DNA of 64,000 nucleotides from Granulicella aggregans (lineage in GTDB: Bacteria > Acidobacteriota > Terriglobia > Terriglobales > Acidobacteriaceae): positions 186,001 through 250,000 of the forward strand of contig NZ_JACHIP010000001.1 of NCBI RefSeq assembly GCF_014203275.1. The letters run 5' to 3'. The notes beneath the pieces were generated by a model. It was given only the letters and a program-made list of their open reading frames with translations. It ran no database searches and was not told where the DNA came from. Of this stretch, positions 19,413-28,114 are shown piece after piece. The stretch's first letter is position 1; each line of letters begins with the position of its first letter. The translations under genes were made by a program, and so were the position numbers.

Positions 19413-20594
19413 CTAGCCCGCCTTGAACATCGCCTTGATGCCGCGCAGCGCCTGCCGCGTCCGCTCCTCGTTTTCAATCAACGAGAATCGCACGTGCCCG
19501 TCGCCGTGCTCACCGAAGCCCACACCCGGGCTCACCGCGACCTTTGCATCGAGCAGCAGCTTCTTCGAGAACTCCACCGATCCGAGCGATCTGTACTGCT
19601 CAGGGATCTTTGCCCAGGCAAACATCGTCGCCTTCGGCAGATCGACCGCCCATCCCAGCTTGTTCAGCCCTGGAACCAGCACATCCCGCCGGCACTTGTA
19701 GGTCTCGACGATATCGGCGACGCACTCCTGTGGTCCTTCAAGCGCGGCAATCGAAGCCACCTGGATCGGCGTAAAGGTCCCGTAGTCGAAGTAGCTCTTG
19801 ATCCGCCCCAGCGCACCTACCAGCTTCGGGCAGCCGACCATGAAGCCCACGCGCCACCCAGGCATGTTGTAGCTCTTCGAGAGCGTGAAGAACTCCGCGG
19901 CAATCTCTTTCGCACCGGGAACCTCAAGCACGCTCGGCGCACGATAGCCGTCGAACACAATGTCCGCGTACGCAAGATCATGCACGATGTAGATGCCTAG
20001 TTCTTTGCACAGCGGCACCAGCTTTTCAAAGAAGCTCAGTTCGACACATTGCGTCGTCGGGTTCGCCGGGAAGTTCAGGATCAGCAGCTTAGGACGCGGC
20101 TCCATGCGTGGCAGTTCGTACTCCAGCTTCTGCCAAAGCGCCTCTTCATCCGTACCATCGAGCGCGATGCTCTGCACCTTCGATCCTGCAATCACCGGCC
20201 CGAAGATGTGGATCGGATAGCTCGGGTTCGGCACCGCAACGGTGTCGTCGTCATCCAGCATCGCCAGGCAAAGATGGGCGATGCCTTCCTTCGACCCAAT
20301 CGTGACGATCGCCTCGTTCTCAGGATTCAGATCGACATCGTATCTGTGCTTGTACCAGTTACAAATCGCCTTGCGCAGACGCGGTATACCTCGCGACAGC
20401 GAGTACCGATGCGTCGCCGTCTTCTGCGCCGCTTCAATTAGCTTGTCGACGATATGCTTCGGCGTCGCTCCATCGGGATTGCCCATCCCGAAGTCGATGA
20501 TGTCTTCGCCGCGCTTGCGCGCCGCAGCCTTCAGCTCGCTCGTAATGTTGAATACATACGCGGGCAGCCGCGTCAGCCTTCTAAACTCTTCCAT
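19413..20594 (-). CDS. alaC: PLP-dependent class I aminotransferase, AlaC-type
   Basis: A 393-residue cytoplasmic enzyme of the fold-type I aminotransferases. Landmarks are DFGMGNPDGATP, YSLSRGIPRLR, NPSYPIHI, NFPANPTTQCV, HDLAYADI and the Schiff-base Lys (about 239) in LSKSYNMPGWRVGF. This combination is that of AlaC/alanine-synthesising and LL-diaminopimelate-type aminotransferases, and glutamate-pyruvate transamination is most likely. I use ATG 20594 (MEEFRRLTRLPAYVF), the conserved family start. An in-frame TTG at 20624 would add ten residues. Another substrate range is possible because the family is hard to separate by sequence. Confidence 0.88.
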   Translation of the reverse strand: MEEFRRLTRLPAYVFNITSELKAAARKRGEDIIDFGMGNPDGATPKHIVDKLIEAAQKTATHRYSLSRGIPRLRKAICNWYKHRYDVDLNPENEAIVTIGSKEGIAHLCLAMLDDDDTVAVPNPSYPIHIFGPVIAGSKVQSIALDGTDEEALWQKLEYELPRMEPRPKLLILNFPANPTTQCVELSFFEKLVPLCKELGIYIVHDLAYADIVFDGYRAPSVLEVPGAKEIAAEFFTLSKSYNMPGWRVGFMVGCPKLVGALGRIKSYFDYGTFTPIQVASIAALEGPQECVADIVETYKCRRDVLVPGLNKLGWAVDLPKATMFAWAKIPEQYRSLGSVEFSKKLLLDAKVAVSPGVGFGEHGDGHVRFSLIENEERTRQALRGIKAMFKAG

Positions 20595-20709
20595 CTTGTC
20601 TGGACCTGTCCCTACTCCATTCAATCACCGCGCGGCGAGGGAAATCCTGCATAAAACAGGGCGCGAACAAAACTCTTCCCGCTCCGAATCCATCTTGCCA
20701 ACACCGCGC

Positions 20710-21195
20710 CTACTTGGCGGTAAACATCACCTGCACCGGCAGCGTCTTCGGCGGATAGCAAGCCGCATGGTCGCAAGCCTGGTACCGCAGCGTTCCGGTC
20801 AGCACATGCTCACCTCGCGTTGCCATCACCGGCAGCTTCACAATGAACGCGCCCTGATAAACATCCAGCTTCTCGTTCGGCTCGAAGCTGAAGCTGTACG
20901 GCACACCCGCCGGATACTCCAGCGCCGCAGCCTTCACACCATCAGCCGCATCGAGTTTGAGGTTCGTAGGAATCAGCAGCTCCGACTTCGGAGTATGGCT
21001 GTTCACATGGAAGCCGTCCTGCACCTTGAAGTGCAGTTCCACCACTGCCCTCTTACCCGCCGCAATCGTCTGCGGCTCGGCGGCGTAGACGAGATAGGTC
21101 TTAGGCTTTGACGCGTTCTCAAACGCCACATCTTGCGCCCGTCCCATCGGGACAGCGGAAGCCGCAAGAAAGGCAGCCAGCGCGAACAGTTTCAT
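20710..21195 (-). CDS. Periplasmic DsbD N-terminal-domain-like protein
   Basis: A 161-residue protein with a signal peptide (about 1-20, ending GRAQ) and an immunoglobulin-like domain of the DsbD-alpha type. Its C-terminal RYQACDHAACYPP carries the Cys pair that in DsbD accepts electrons from the membrane domain. The transmembrane and thioredoxin parts of DsbD are absent. It overlaps the upstream TlpA-like gene by 4 bp (ATGA), so the two are translationally coupled and probably form a periplasmic thiol-exchange pair. A full-length DsbD at 42.2-44.3 kb could supply reductant in trans (inference). Confidence 0.85.
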   Translation of the reverse strand: MKLFALAAFLAASAVPMGRAQDVAFENASKPKTYLVYAAEPQTIAAGKRAVVELHFKVQDGFHVNSHTPKSELLIPTNLKLDAADGVKAAALEYPAGVPYSFSFEPNEKLDVYQGAFIVKLPVMATRGEHVLTGTLRYQACDHAACYPPKTLPVQVMFTAK

Positions 21196-21869
21196 CGCCC
21201 CGGACCTACAGGAAGCGCAGAGCTAAGAGATGCCGTCGAAGCGCCATCCGGCCCCAGCAGTTTCTTGATATTCGCCTCAACCTCGTCCTTCGAAGCCAGC
21301 CCAATCGTCTCCGTAGTCACAAGTCCCTTCCGATCGATGTAGAACGAGGTCGGCAGCATATCCACGCCGCCATAGGCGGGAGCTACCTTGCCGTCCGTCA
21401 GTAGGATCGGATAAGTCACGGCAACCTTCTTCGCCGTCTTCGCGATCTCGTCCTTGCCCGCGTCGTCCTCTGCGATGCCGAGAATCTCAAATCCCTGCGC
21501 CTGGTACTTCTGCCGGAACTCCTCGAACCACGGCATCTCCAGCTTGCACGGAGCGCACCACGTAGCCCAGAAGTTCACGACCACAGGACGGCCCTTGTAG
21601 TCGGCCAGCGAGACTTTCTTGCCCTCAAGATTTACTAGCGTAAACGCCGGGGCGGGCTTGCCTTTCAGCGGAATATCCTGGGCCGTCGTCTCACCTGACG
21701 AACCTGCGCCATCGCCCAGATTCGCGGCGCCATCTTTCGTCAACACGATGTGGTTCGCCTGCGCCTGCTGGGCCTTAAGCTTCCGAGCCCGCAGGCTGTA
21801 CACACCCGCCCAGATCATCAGGCTGATACCAAAGACCATCATCGCTACAAAAAACGCACTCTTCTTCAC
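21192..21869 (-). CDS. Membrane-anchored TlpA/ResA-like thioredoxin
   Basis: A 225-residue protein with an N-terminal membrane anchor (about 8-28) and a TlpA-type redoxin domain whose active site is WATWCAPCKLEMPW (about 120). The family reduces disulfides in apocytochrome c or periplasmic partners. The frame is open back to 21965, but GTG 21869 (VKKSAFFVAMMVFG) is preferred: it follows GAGGA and puts the anchor at the N-terminus, whereas the extra 32 residues look unlike protein. It is first in a two-gene operon with the DsbD-N-like protein. The divergent kdsD starts about 150 bp away. Confidence 0.9.
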   Translation of the reverse strand: MKKSAFFVAMMVFGISLMIWAGVYSLRARKLKAQQAQANHIVLTKDGAANLGDGAGSSGETTAQDIPLKGKPAPAFTLVNLEGKKVSLADYKGRPVVVNFWATWCAPCKLEMPWFEEFRQKYQAQGFEILGIAEDDAGKDEIAKTAKKVAVTYPILLTDGKVAPAYGGVDMLPTSFYIDRKGLVTTETIGLASKDEVEANIKKLLGPDGASTASLSSALPVGPGR

Positions 21870-22018
21870 GCCAGCATCCTCCGGCAGGCGCACCCGCGCA
21901 CCGCCAACTTCAAGTCTACTGCGTTGGATAGAAAATCGGTGCCTAGGATACATCTGACGATACAAACTCTATAGCCCGGGTGGGAGACTACAGCATCGCT
22001 CTGCTAGCATCGACCTCG

Positions 22019-22996
22019 ATGTCTTCCAGCCCGTCTGATCTCGTCCGCGTCGAAGCCCGCGCCCTGCTCTCCCTCGCCGAACGCCTCGATTCCGCCATGT
22101 CCGAGCCCTTCGCCCGCGCCGTCGACCTCCTGGCCGCCTGCTGCGAGACGAAACACCGCGTCATCCTCCTTGGAGTGGGTAAGAGCGGCCTCATCGCCCG
22201 AAAGATCGCCGCCACGCTCACCTCTACCGGAACGCCCGCACTCTTCCTTCACCCCGCCGAAGCCCTGCACGGTGACCTGGGAATCATCACGCCGGGTGAC
22301 ATCGCCATCGCCCTCTCCGCCAGCGGCGAGACCGAAGAGATCCTCCGCCTGATTCCTGTCTTCAAGCGCCTCGGTGTGCCGCTCATCAGCTTCGCCGGCG
22401 CGCTCGGCTCGACCCTTGCTGCAGCCAGCCAGATCACGCTCGACACGAGCATTACGGAAGAGGCCTGCGCTCTGAACCTGGCGCCTACAGCCTCGACCAC
22501 CGTCATGCTCGCGCTCGGCGACGCACTCGCCATCGAGGTTAGCCGCCGCCGCAACTTCCAGCCGGAAGACTTCGCCAACCTTCATCCCGGCGGGCATCTC
22601 GGCCGCCGCCTGACGCCGGTCCGCGATCTCATGCACTCGGGCGAAGCCCTGCCTCACGTCTCCGCCGATACGCCAATGACCCAGGTCATCTACGAGATGT
22701 CGCGCAAGAAGCTCGGCATGACAACCGTTCTGTCTAACGACAGACTCCTCGGCATCGTCAGCGATGGCGACCTCCGCCGCCTGCTCGAACGCGAAGGTCC
22801 CCATGCGCTCGAACACACCGCCGCCGAGATCATGAATCCCCACCCCGTCACCATCGCGGAGACGACGCTCGCACCTGCCGCGCTCGCCTTAATGGAGCAG
22901 AAGAAGATCACCTCGCTTATCGTCACCGATGCAGGGACGCGGGAAGTGCTCGGAGTCGTCCATCTGCATGACATCTGGGCGCTGGAGATCGCTTAG
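22019..22996 (+). CDS. kdsD: Arabinose-5-phosphate isomerase (KdsD/KpsF/GutQ family)
   Basis: A 325-residue cytoplasmic enzyme that converts ribulose 5-phosphate to arabinose 5-phosphate, the first step toward Kdo of lipopolysaccharide. The SIS domain (about 25-165) shows LLGVGKSGLIARKIAATL, HPAEALHGDLG and SASGETEE, and a conserved NLAPTASTT follows. Two CBS motifs fill about 195-325 (DLMHSGEALP, GIVSDGDLRR, IMNPHPVTI, GVVHLHDIW). ATG 22019 is used; an in-frame GTG at 21980 would add 13 residues unlike the family N-terminus. It stands alone here, without kdsA, kdsC or lpt genes. Confidence 0.92.
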   Translation: MSSSPSDLVRVEARALLSLAERLDSAMSEPFARAVDLLAACCETKHRVILLGVGKSGLIARKIAATLTSTGTPALFLHPAEALHGDLGIITPGDIAIALSASGETEEILRLIPVFKRLGVPLISFAGALGSTLAAASQITLDTSITEEACALNLAPTASTTVMLALGDALAIEVSRRRNFQPEDFANLHPGGHLGRRLTPVRDLMHSGEALPHVSADTPMTQVIYEMSRKKLGMTTVLSNDRLLGIVSDGDLRRLLEREGPHALEHTAAEIMNPHPVTIAETTLAPAALALMEQKKITSLIVTDAGTREVLGVVHLHDIWALEIA

Positions 22997-23023
22997 TTCC
23001 AAAACCCAAGACCTGCCCTAGAT

Positions 23024-23110
23024 CCGTCATCCTGAGCGAAGCGCGCAGCGCGAAGTCGAAGGACCCCGACGAGGCTCACATCACCCCAACTGCTCGAACC
23101 TTTTCGCCAC
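23024..23110 (+). repeat. Interspersed palindromic element, family C copy 2
   Basis: Begins 28 bp after the kdsD stop in a convergent gap. It shares CCGTCATCCTGAGCG, GAAGTCGAAGGACCCCGAC and the distal GCTCGAACC..TTTCGCCAC with the copy at 19281, but the centre is a shorter GCGC-rich hairpin. Confidence 0.85.
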
Positions 23111-23144
23111 GCTCTAGAGAGCGTCGGCAGAATACACATCCGAA

Positions 23145-23786
23145 CTACTGCGGTTGCGGAACCATGAGGCGGTTCGTCTGCGGCAGCAGCGGCTCAACTG
23201 CCATCAAGTTGCCGAGGGTCACTCGCTCCTGGGGCGACAGCTCCCGATGCAGATATTCAGAACTCAGATAAGCCTGGCGCTGGTTCAGAGGCATCACTCG
23301 CAGATCGCGGAACGCCCGCGCCACGATCTTTCGGCGATCAGCCGGTAGACGACCTAACTCCGCCATCGCTCCCCGTACCTGCTGGCGCTGGCCTGGGTTG
23401 AGATGTTCCATCTCTTCGGCCCGCTCTAAGACTCGCGTTCTCTGCTGGGGCGCCATGGCATTCAACTGCGCCAGCCGGTTCAGCATGCGCTGCTGGGTAT
23501 CCGCAGAAAGCTGGCGGAACCCAGGCTCGCTCTTGAGAGCCTGCTGTTGCTGTTCCGGCGTCAGGTCGCGGTGCCGATCCATCCACTCCGGAAGATGCTC
23601 CTTGTACGGATTCGTCGGCTTCGGTCCAGATGGCGGCTGAGATCCGGGCGCCGACTGCGGCGCAGGCGCCTGCCTCACAATCGGAGCCTGCCCGCCAGCA
23701 GCAGACGCACAGCCGGCGGCGGTTATTAGCACCGCCGCCAGTATCGCGGATACACCTGCGCGAGTTGAGATCGAAACCGCCATCAC
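23145..23786 (-). CDS. DUF3106 exported protein
   Basis: A 213-residue protein with a hydrophobic N-terminus ending ITAAGCASA, which could be a lipoprotein or plain signal peptide; the Cys is in a weak lipobox. A Pro/Gln/Ser-rich linker (about 30-55) is followed by the DUF3106 region, built of short repeats of the type LTPEQQQALKSEPGFRQLS and LNPGQRQQVRGAM, with many Gln and Arg. Function is unknown. It is third in line after an ECF sigma factor and its zinc-finger anti-sigma on the same strand, so it may belong to that envelope-stress regulon. In many genomes DUF3106 genes lie near sigma/anti-sigma pairs. Confidence 0.85.
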   Translation of the reverse strand: MMAVSISTRAGVSAILAAVLITAAGCASAAGGQAPIVRQAPAPQSAPGSQPPSGPKPTNPYKEHLPEWMDRHRDLTPEQQQQALKSEPGFRQLSADTQQRMLNRLAQLNAMAPQQRTRVLERAEEMEHLNPGQRQQVRGAMAELGRLPADRRKIVARAFRDLRVMPLNQRQAYLSSEYLHRELSPQERVTLGNLMAVEPLLPQTNRLMVPQPQ

Positions 23787-23899
23787 TCTGTAACCAGAAA
23801 CTCCTTCAGAAGACCCCGTCGAGGGGAAAGCAAATCAGGGGAAATCAAACCAGTGCCGCAGTACCTATCCGAATCGAACAGCTCCCACCGGAACATCCA

Positions 23900-24403
23900 T
23901 CAGCTCGCCGGCTGGTCCGAGCCATCAGGACCCGGCCCATCGTCGTCCAGCAATTGATCCATCTGCTGGATCGCCTGTTCGTTCCGGTCGAGGATCTGTA
24001 GATCGTCAACCGCCGCCGAAGCCTGCACCTGCTGGTGTTGCTGTGTCAGTACAGTCACCCCAGCATATCCGCCGCCGCCAAGCAGCAGCGCCAGGGCCAG
24101 CCCTCCCGCAAGTGCGGGACGAAACTGCCGGCCGGTGCTCAACAGAAGATACTCCCGCATCCGCTCAAAGAATCCCGCTGGAGCCTTCGCCTGCTCCTCG
24201 CGCATCAGCACCGTCATCTTCTGGTCAAAGTAAGGCGACGGCTCGGGAGCCTTCCACGTATCCAGCAGATCCATCGTGGCCCGCAGCCCCTTCGCCTCTT
24301 TGGCACACTCCGCGCACTCCGCGATGTGCTTCGTCAGCTCAGCCGAAGCCGTTCCGCCAAACAAACTCTCCGCCAACTCGTCTTGGTAATTCTTGCAGCT
24401 CAT
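23900..24403 (-). CDS. Zinc-finger anti-sigma factor (membrane-anchored)
   Basis: A 167-residue protein starting at ATG 24403 behind GGGAG. The N-terminal anti-sigma zinc finger is visible as C3 (MSCKNYQDELAES) plus HIAECAECAKE (H-x3-C-x2-C), about residues 1-40. A single membrane helix (about 95-118, LAGGLALALLLGGGGYAG) follows. The C-terminal periplasmic tail is short, acidic and Gln-rich. It lies 48 bp downstream of the sigma gene and should sequester that sigma at the membrane. An upstream in-frame start at 24448 is less likely because it reaches almost to the sigma stop and lacks a ribosome site. Confidence 0.9.
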   Translation of the reverse strand: MSCKNYQDELAESLFGGTASAELTKHIAECAECAKEAKGLRATMDLLDTWKAPEPSPYFDQKMTVLMREEQAKAPAGFFERMREYLLLSTGRQFRPALAGGLALALLLGGGGYAGVTVLTQQHQQVQASAAVDDLQILDRNEQAIQQMDQLLDDDGPGPDGSDQPAS

Positions 24404-24451
24404 AATTTCCACTCCCAACCGGGCGGTCACTTGCCACCCAAATCCCAATCT

Positions 24452-25327
24452 CTAAACAAAGTCCTTCAACTTCTCACGCAGCGTCTGGTACGCCCGAAAG
24501 AGCAGTGACTTGGTCGCCGACTCGCTCAGCTTCAACACCTCGCCAATCTGCTTGTAGTCCATACCTTCGTACTTGTGCATCAATACCGCCATCTGCTGCC
24601 GCTCCGGCAAAGCCATCACATGCTGCTTGATGGCGGCCATCCGCTCGCGCCGCAGAATCTTGTCCTCAACGCCGGGGGTCGAGTCGGCTACATCCACCGA
24701 CGTCCCCGTCTCCTCGTCCGTCTCATCCAGGTAGACGGTCGAAGCGGCCCGTTCGTGGCGTGTATCCCGGGCATGATTCACACCCAGGTTGGTCGCGATC
24801 CGGTAGAGCCAGGTGCTGAACTTGGCCTCTGCCCGGTAGCTCTCGCGTGAGCGGTAGACGCGGAGGAAGACCTCCTGCGCCAGTTCCTCGGCAACAGACT
24901 CGTTATGCACCATCCGGTACATGAAGTGGATGATCGGCCTGCGATACCGCGCCAGCAGGTAGTCGAACGCCGCCATATCGCCGGCCCGAAGCCGCAACAT
25001 CACCTCGGAGTCTTCCATGCCTTCGTAGCCGCGATCGCTGCGGAGGAACTCCAGCACCGGCAGCGCGTTCGGCGACCGCCCATTACCAAGATCCGGATTG
25101 ACAGCCAGGGTAGCCATGTCGTCATCGCCCTCACCCGGTGTAACCCCAAAATCCTCGTCCTGTTGCGTCTCCGCGCTCGAATCTTCCGACTCTTCCCCCG
25201 ATTCGTCCAGAATCTCGTCCGGAATTTCGTCCTCGCTGGCCGTTCCATCCGCCTTGCCGAAATCATCGGACTCCGCTCCGCGCGGGGACCGCTTCGCCGA
25301 ATCGGGTTTGGATGAGGACAGGGCCAT
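24452..25327 (-). CDS. ECF sigma factor (RpoE-like) with acidic N-terminal extension
   Basis: A 291-residue RNA polymerase sigma factor. Region 2 (about 108-175) has FDYLLARYRRPIIHFMYRM, ELAQEVFLRVYR and FSTWLYRIATN; region 4 (about 225-285) has LPERQQMAVLMHKYEG and LKLSESATKSLLFRAYQ. This resembles the RpoE/SigW group controlling envelope stress. The first 100 residues are unusual: Ser/Glu/Asp-rich (SEDEIPDEILDESGEE) and absent from typical members of about 190 residues. The start could be downstream, for example the Met near residue 70. It heads the sigma/anti-sigma/DUF3106 unit and is divergent from the iron cluster. Confidence 0.93.
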   Translation of the reverse strand: MALSSSKPDSAKRSPRGAESDDFGKADGTASEDEIPDEILDESGEESEDSSAETQQDEDFGVTPGEGDDDMATLAVNPDLGNGRSPNALPVLEFLRSDRGYEGMEDSEVMLRLRAGDMAAFDYLLARYRRPIIHFMYRMVHNESVAEELAQEVFLRVYRSRESYRAEAKFSTWLYRIATNLGVNHARDTRHERAASTVYLDETDEETGTSVDVADSTPGVEDKILRRERMAAIKQHVMALPERQQMAVLMHKYEGMDYKQIGEVLKLSESATKSLLFRAYQTLREKLKDFV

Positions 25328-25391
25328 GACTCCCTACCATTCTAATCATCGGAAAGTCCTTGGCTCCCATCACACAAACCGGCCAGCTCAA

Positions 25392-25418
25392 TTGACGACC
25401 AAAGTAGTCGCATATAAC
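25392..25418 (+). promoter_or_regulatory. Candidate promoter of the iron-transport cluster
   Basis: TTGACG (25392-25397) and TATAAC (25413-25418) are 15 bp apart, about 80 bp before the Ftr1 start. The boxes are good but the spacing is short. No Fur box was identified by eye. Confidence 0.4.
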
Positions 25419-25496
25419 ATCAAGAGGTTGACTCTATGAGCCAAACAGCGTGTCCAGTTGTTCACGCCACGATCGCGTCCGAACCGAGGCTTAGAA

Positions 25497-26780
25497 ATGT
25501 TTCAAGCGTTCATCATCACTCTCCGCGAAGGCGTTGAAGCCGCTCTTATCGTCGGCATCATCTTCGCGTACCTCGGTAAAATCGGCCGCACGGAGCTGAA
25601 AAAAACCGTCTTCTGGGCGCTCGGCGCCGCTGTTGCAGCGTCTGTCGGAGTCGCGGTCGTCATCGCGCGCACCCAGTTCAACTCGGACATCTTCGAAGGC
25701 TGGGTCATGCTCGCCGCCGCCGCCTTTGTTATCAGCATGATCTGGTTCATGCAGAAGACCGCCCGCGGCATGAAGGGCGACATCGAGACGAAGATCGCCA
25801 ACCTCACCGGCGCGAGCAGTGAAAAGGGCGTCTCGAAGCTCGGCCTCTTCTTCTTCGTCTTCCTCCTCGTCCTGCGCGAGGGCGTAGAGACCGTCCTGAT
25901 CCTCTCCGCCGTGTCTCTGAATTCCACCGAGATTCTCAGCTTTACCGGGACCCTGCTCGGCATCGCCGTGGCCGTTGTCTTCGGCGTGCTCTTCATCCGC
26001 GGCAGCGTCAAGATCAACCTGCAGCGCTTCTTCAAGGTCACCACGGTGATCCTCTACTTCGTCACCTTCCAGCTCATCGTCAGCGGGCTTCACGAACTCT
26101 CCGAGAACGGCGTCCTCCCCTCCAGCGCGGCTGAGATGCGTCTCATCGGCCCGATCGTCCGCAACGACCTCTTCTTCTTCGTGACCATGCTCGCGCTGGC
26201 CGGCCTGATGGTGCTGATGGAGTACAAGCGCCGCGTCCCCGCAGTCCTGCCCGCTGATGCTTCAGCATCCGACAAGCGCAAGGCCGCCTGGACCGCCCGC
26301 CGCGAAAAGCTGTGGATGAACCTCGTCGTCGGCACCAGCTTCCTCTTCATCTTCCTTTCGACCGCCGAGTTCATCTACGCCAAGAGCACCACCGCCCTCA
26401 GTCCGACCGCATCCGTCACCCTCGTCGGCAGCCAGGTCACCGTTCCCGTCGCCGACATCAACGACGATAAGCTCCACCGCTACGGCGTCATGGTGGACGA
26501 CGGCAACGGCGGCAGCCGCGAGATCCGCTTCCTCCTCTTCAAGAAGCCCGACGGCAACCTCGTCTCCGTCGCCGATGCCTGCCAGATCTGCGGCCCGGTC
26601 GGCTTCTACATCGGCAGCCAGGGCATCACCTGCAAGATGTGCGCCTCGCCGTTGAACGCCGCGTCGATGGGCCAGCCCGGCGGCTGCAACCCGGTCCCTC
26701 TGAAGTCCACCATCGCCGGAGGCCAGGTGACCATCGCCGCCGTCGACCTGAAGGCGCTGACTGACGTGTTCAAGAAGTAA
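25497..26780 (+). CDS. Ftr1-type iron permease fused to a DUF2318 domain
   Basis: A 427-residue inner-membrane protein. Residues 1-290 form an FTR1/EfeU-like permease of about seven helices with both REGxE iron motifs, LREGVEA at 9-15 and LREGVET at about 126. Residues about 325-427 form a periplasmic DUF2318 domain with Cys pairs CQIC (about 361) and CKMC (about 378) and a downstream GGCNPVP, suited to binding metal or an Fe-S centre. ATG 25497 has GAGG 7 nt upstream; the longer frame from 25458 is rejected. It overlaps the next gene (TAATG) and heads a four-gene operon with two FtsX-like permeases and an ATPase, as in the Campylobacter P19-associated locus. No cupredoxin or P19 gene is present. 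Confidence 0.92.
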   Translation: MFQAFIITLREGVEAALIVGIIFAYLGKIGRTELKKTVFWALGAAVAASVGVAVVIARTQFNSDIFEGWVMLAAAAFVISMIWFMQKTARGMKGDIETKIANLTGASSEKGVSKLGLFFFVFLLVLREGVETVLILSAVSLNSTEILSFTGTLLGIAVAVVFGVLFIRGSVKINLQRFFKVTTVILYFVTFQLIVSGLHELSENGVLPSSAAEMRLIGPIVRNDLFFFVTMLALAGLMVLMEYKRRVPAVLPADASASDKRKAAWTARREKLWMNLVVGTSFLFIFLSTAEFIYAKSTTALSPTASVTLVGSQVTVPVADINDDKLHRYGVMVDDGNGGSREIRFLLFKKPDGNLVSVADACQICGPVGFYIGSQGITCKMCASPLNAASMGQPGGCNPVPLKSTIAGGQVTIAAVDLKALTDVFKK

Positions 26781-28114
26781 TGTTCCTCCGCCTCCTCTAC
26801 GAGAGCTTTCGCCGCCAGCGCCGCCGCAAGCTGCTGGCCGGAGTCGCCATCCTGCTCGGCACTACGGCGGTGACCGCGATGCTGGCGCTGGCCACGACCA
26901 TCGGCGACCGGATTCACCAGGAGCTGGCGGTCTACGGGGCAAACATCGTCGTGACGCCGGTTGCGGACTCGCTCGATGTCAAGGTCGGTGGCGTGAATCT
27001 GAAGCCTGCCAACGGTGGGGCTTACCTCCACGAGAGTGACCTCATCAAGCTGAGGGGAATTTTCTGGGCAAACAATATCACCGGTGTAAGTCCAGAACTC
27101 CGCGTCGACTCCGTCGCGATAGTTGGAAATATGAACTCCGCTCCAATCCCGGTCAAAGAGCGTGGATTATGGTTTGATCATGATCTCGGCGGACTTAGAA
27201 CAGGCGCTCCACAACTTCATCCTTGGTGGAAGCTAACCGGGCAATGGCCGCAACTTTTCAAGGGAAGTGACACATTTCAGGTCGTGCTCGGTGCGTCCCT
27301 GGCTAAACGTCTCAACCTCAAGGTCGGAGATGGCTTCATCCTGAATGGCCCGACACAGCAAGCGGTCGATGGCCATGGCCAAGCGAGCGCGGTTGGTATC
27401 GTTTCGACTGGCGACGATACAGACAATGAAGTTCTGGTCCCCCTTCAGATAGCACAAGGTGGATTGGGTGCGGACAATGCCGTCTCCCGAGTAGAAATCT
27501 CCGCCCGCACCAAGCCCGAGGACGCCTTCGCCCGCTCCGACCCCGACAAGCTCACCGGCAAGAAACACGACCTCTGGTACTGCAGCCCCTACGCCAACTC
27601 CATCGCCTACCAGATCCGCGAGGCCATCCCCGGAGCGAACGCCGAACAGGTTCGCCAGGTCGAGCAGAGCGAAGGCACAGTCCTCTCCCGCATCAGTGGC
27701 CTCATGTGGCTGATCAGCGCGGCAGCCCTGCTGGCGGCAGGCTTCGCCGTCTCCGCAGCCATGGCAACCGCCATCCTCGAACGCCGGGCCGAGATCGGCC
27801 TCATGCGTTCGCTGGGTGCCAGCCGCTCCGCCATCGCCCTCCTGTTCTACTCCGAGACCGGCCTGCTAGCGGTCTTCGCGGGAGCCTGCGGCTACCTCAT
27901 CGGCTCCTCACTCGCCGCGTGGCTAGGCGCAAAGATCTTCGCCACTGGCACCGCGACCACCTTCGCCTCGATCCACATCGCAACGGTCCTCAATCCCGTG
28001 CTGCTGCCCATCGTCGTCGGCCTCGCTCTCATCGTCGCCATCGCCGGAAGCACCCCTGCTATCCGGCAGGCGTTGCGCATGGACCCCTCATCCATCCTGC
28101 GAGCGGACGCATGA
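26780..28114 (+). CDS. ABC transporter permease, FtsX/MacB-like (first)
   Basis: A 444-residue membrane protein with one N-terminal helix (about 20-45), a large periplasmic MacB-type core domain, then three C-terminal helices (about 308-440) including AEIGLMRSLGASRSAIALL, typical of FtsX-fold permeases that act by mechanotransmission rather than classical import. Its start overlaps the Ftr1-DUF2318 stop and its stop overlaps the second permease (ATGA), so all are co-translated. The periplasmic stretch encoded by about 27050-27480 looks less C/G-biased at third positions than its surroundings. The likely role is moving electrons, metal or a partner for the Ftr1 protein; this is inference. Confidence 0.9.
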   Translation: MFLRLLYESFRRQRRRKLLAGVAILLGTTAVTAMLALATTIGDRIHQELAVYGANIVVTPVADSLDVKVGGVNLKPANGGAYLHESDLIKLRGIFWANNITGVSPELRVDSVAIVGNMNSAPIPVKERGLWFDHDLGGLRTGAPQLHPWWKLTGQWPQLFKGSDTFQVVLGASLAKRLNLKVGDGFILNGPTQQAVDGHGQASAVGIVSTGDDTDNEVLVPLQIAQGGLGADNAVSRVEISARTKPEDAFARSDPDKLTGKKHDLWYCSPYANSIAYQIREAIPGANAEQVRQVEQSEGTVLSRISGLMWLISAAALLAAGFAVSAAMATAILERRAEIGLMRSLGASRSAIALLFYSETGLLAVFAGACGYLIGSSLAAWLGAKIFATGTATTFASIHIATVLNPVLLPIVVGLALIVAIAGSTPAIRQALRMDPSSILRADA

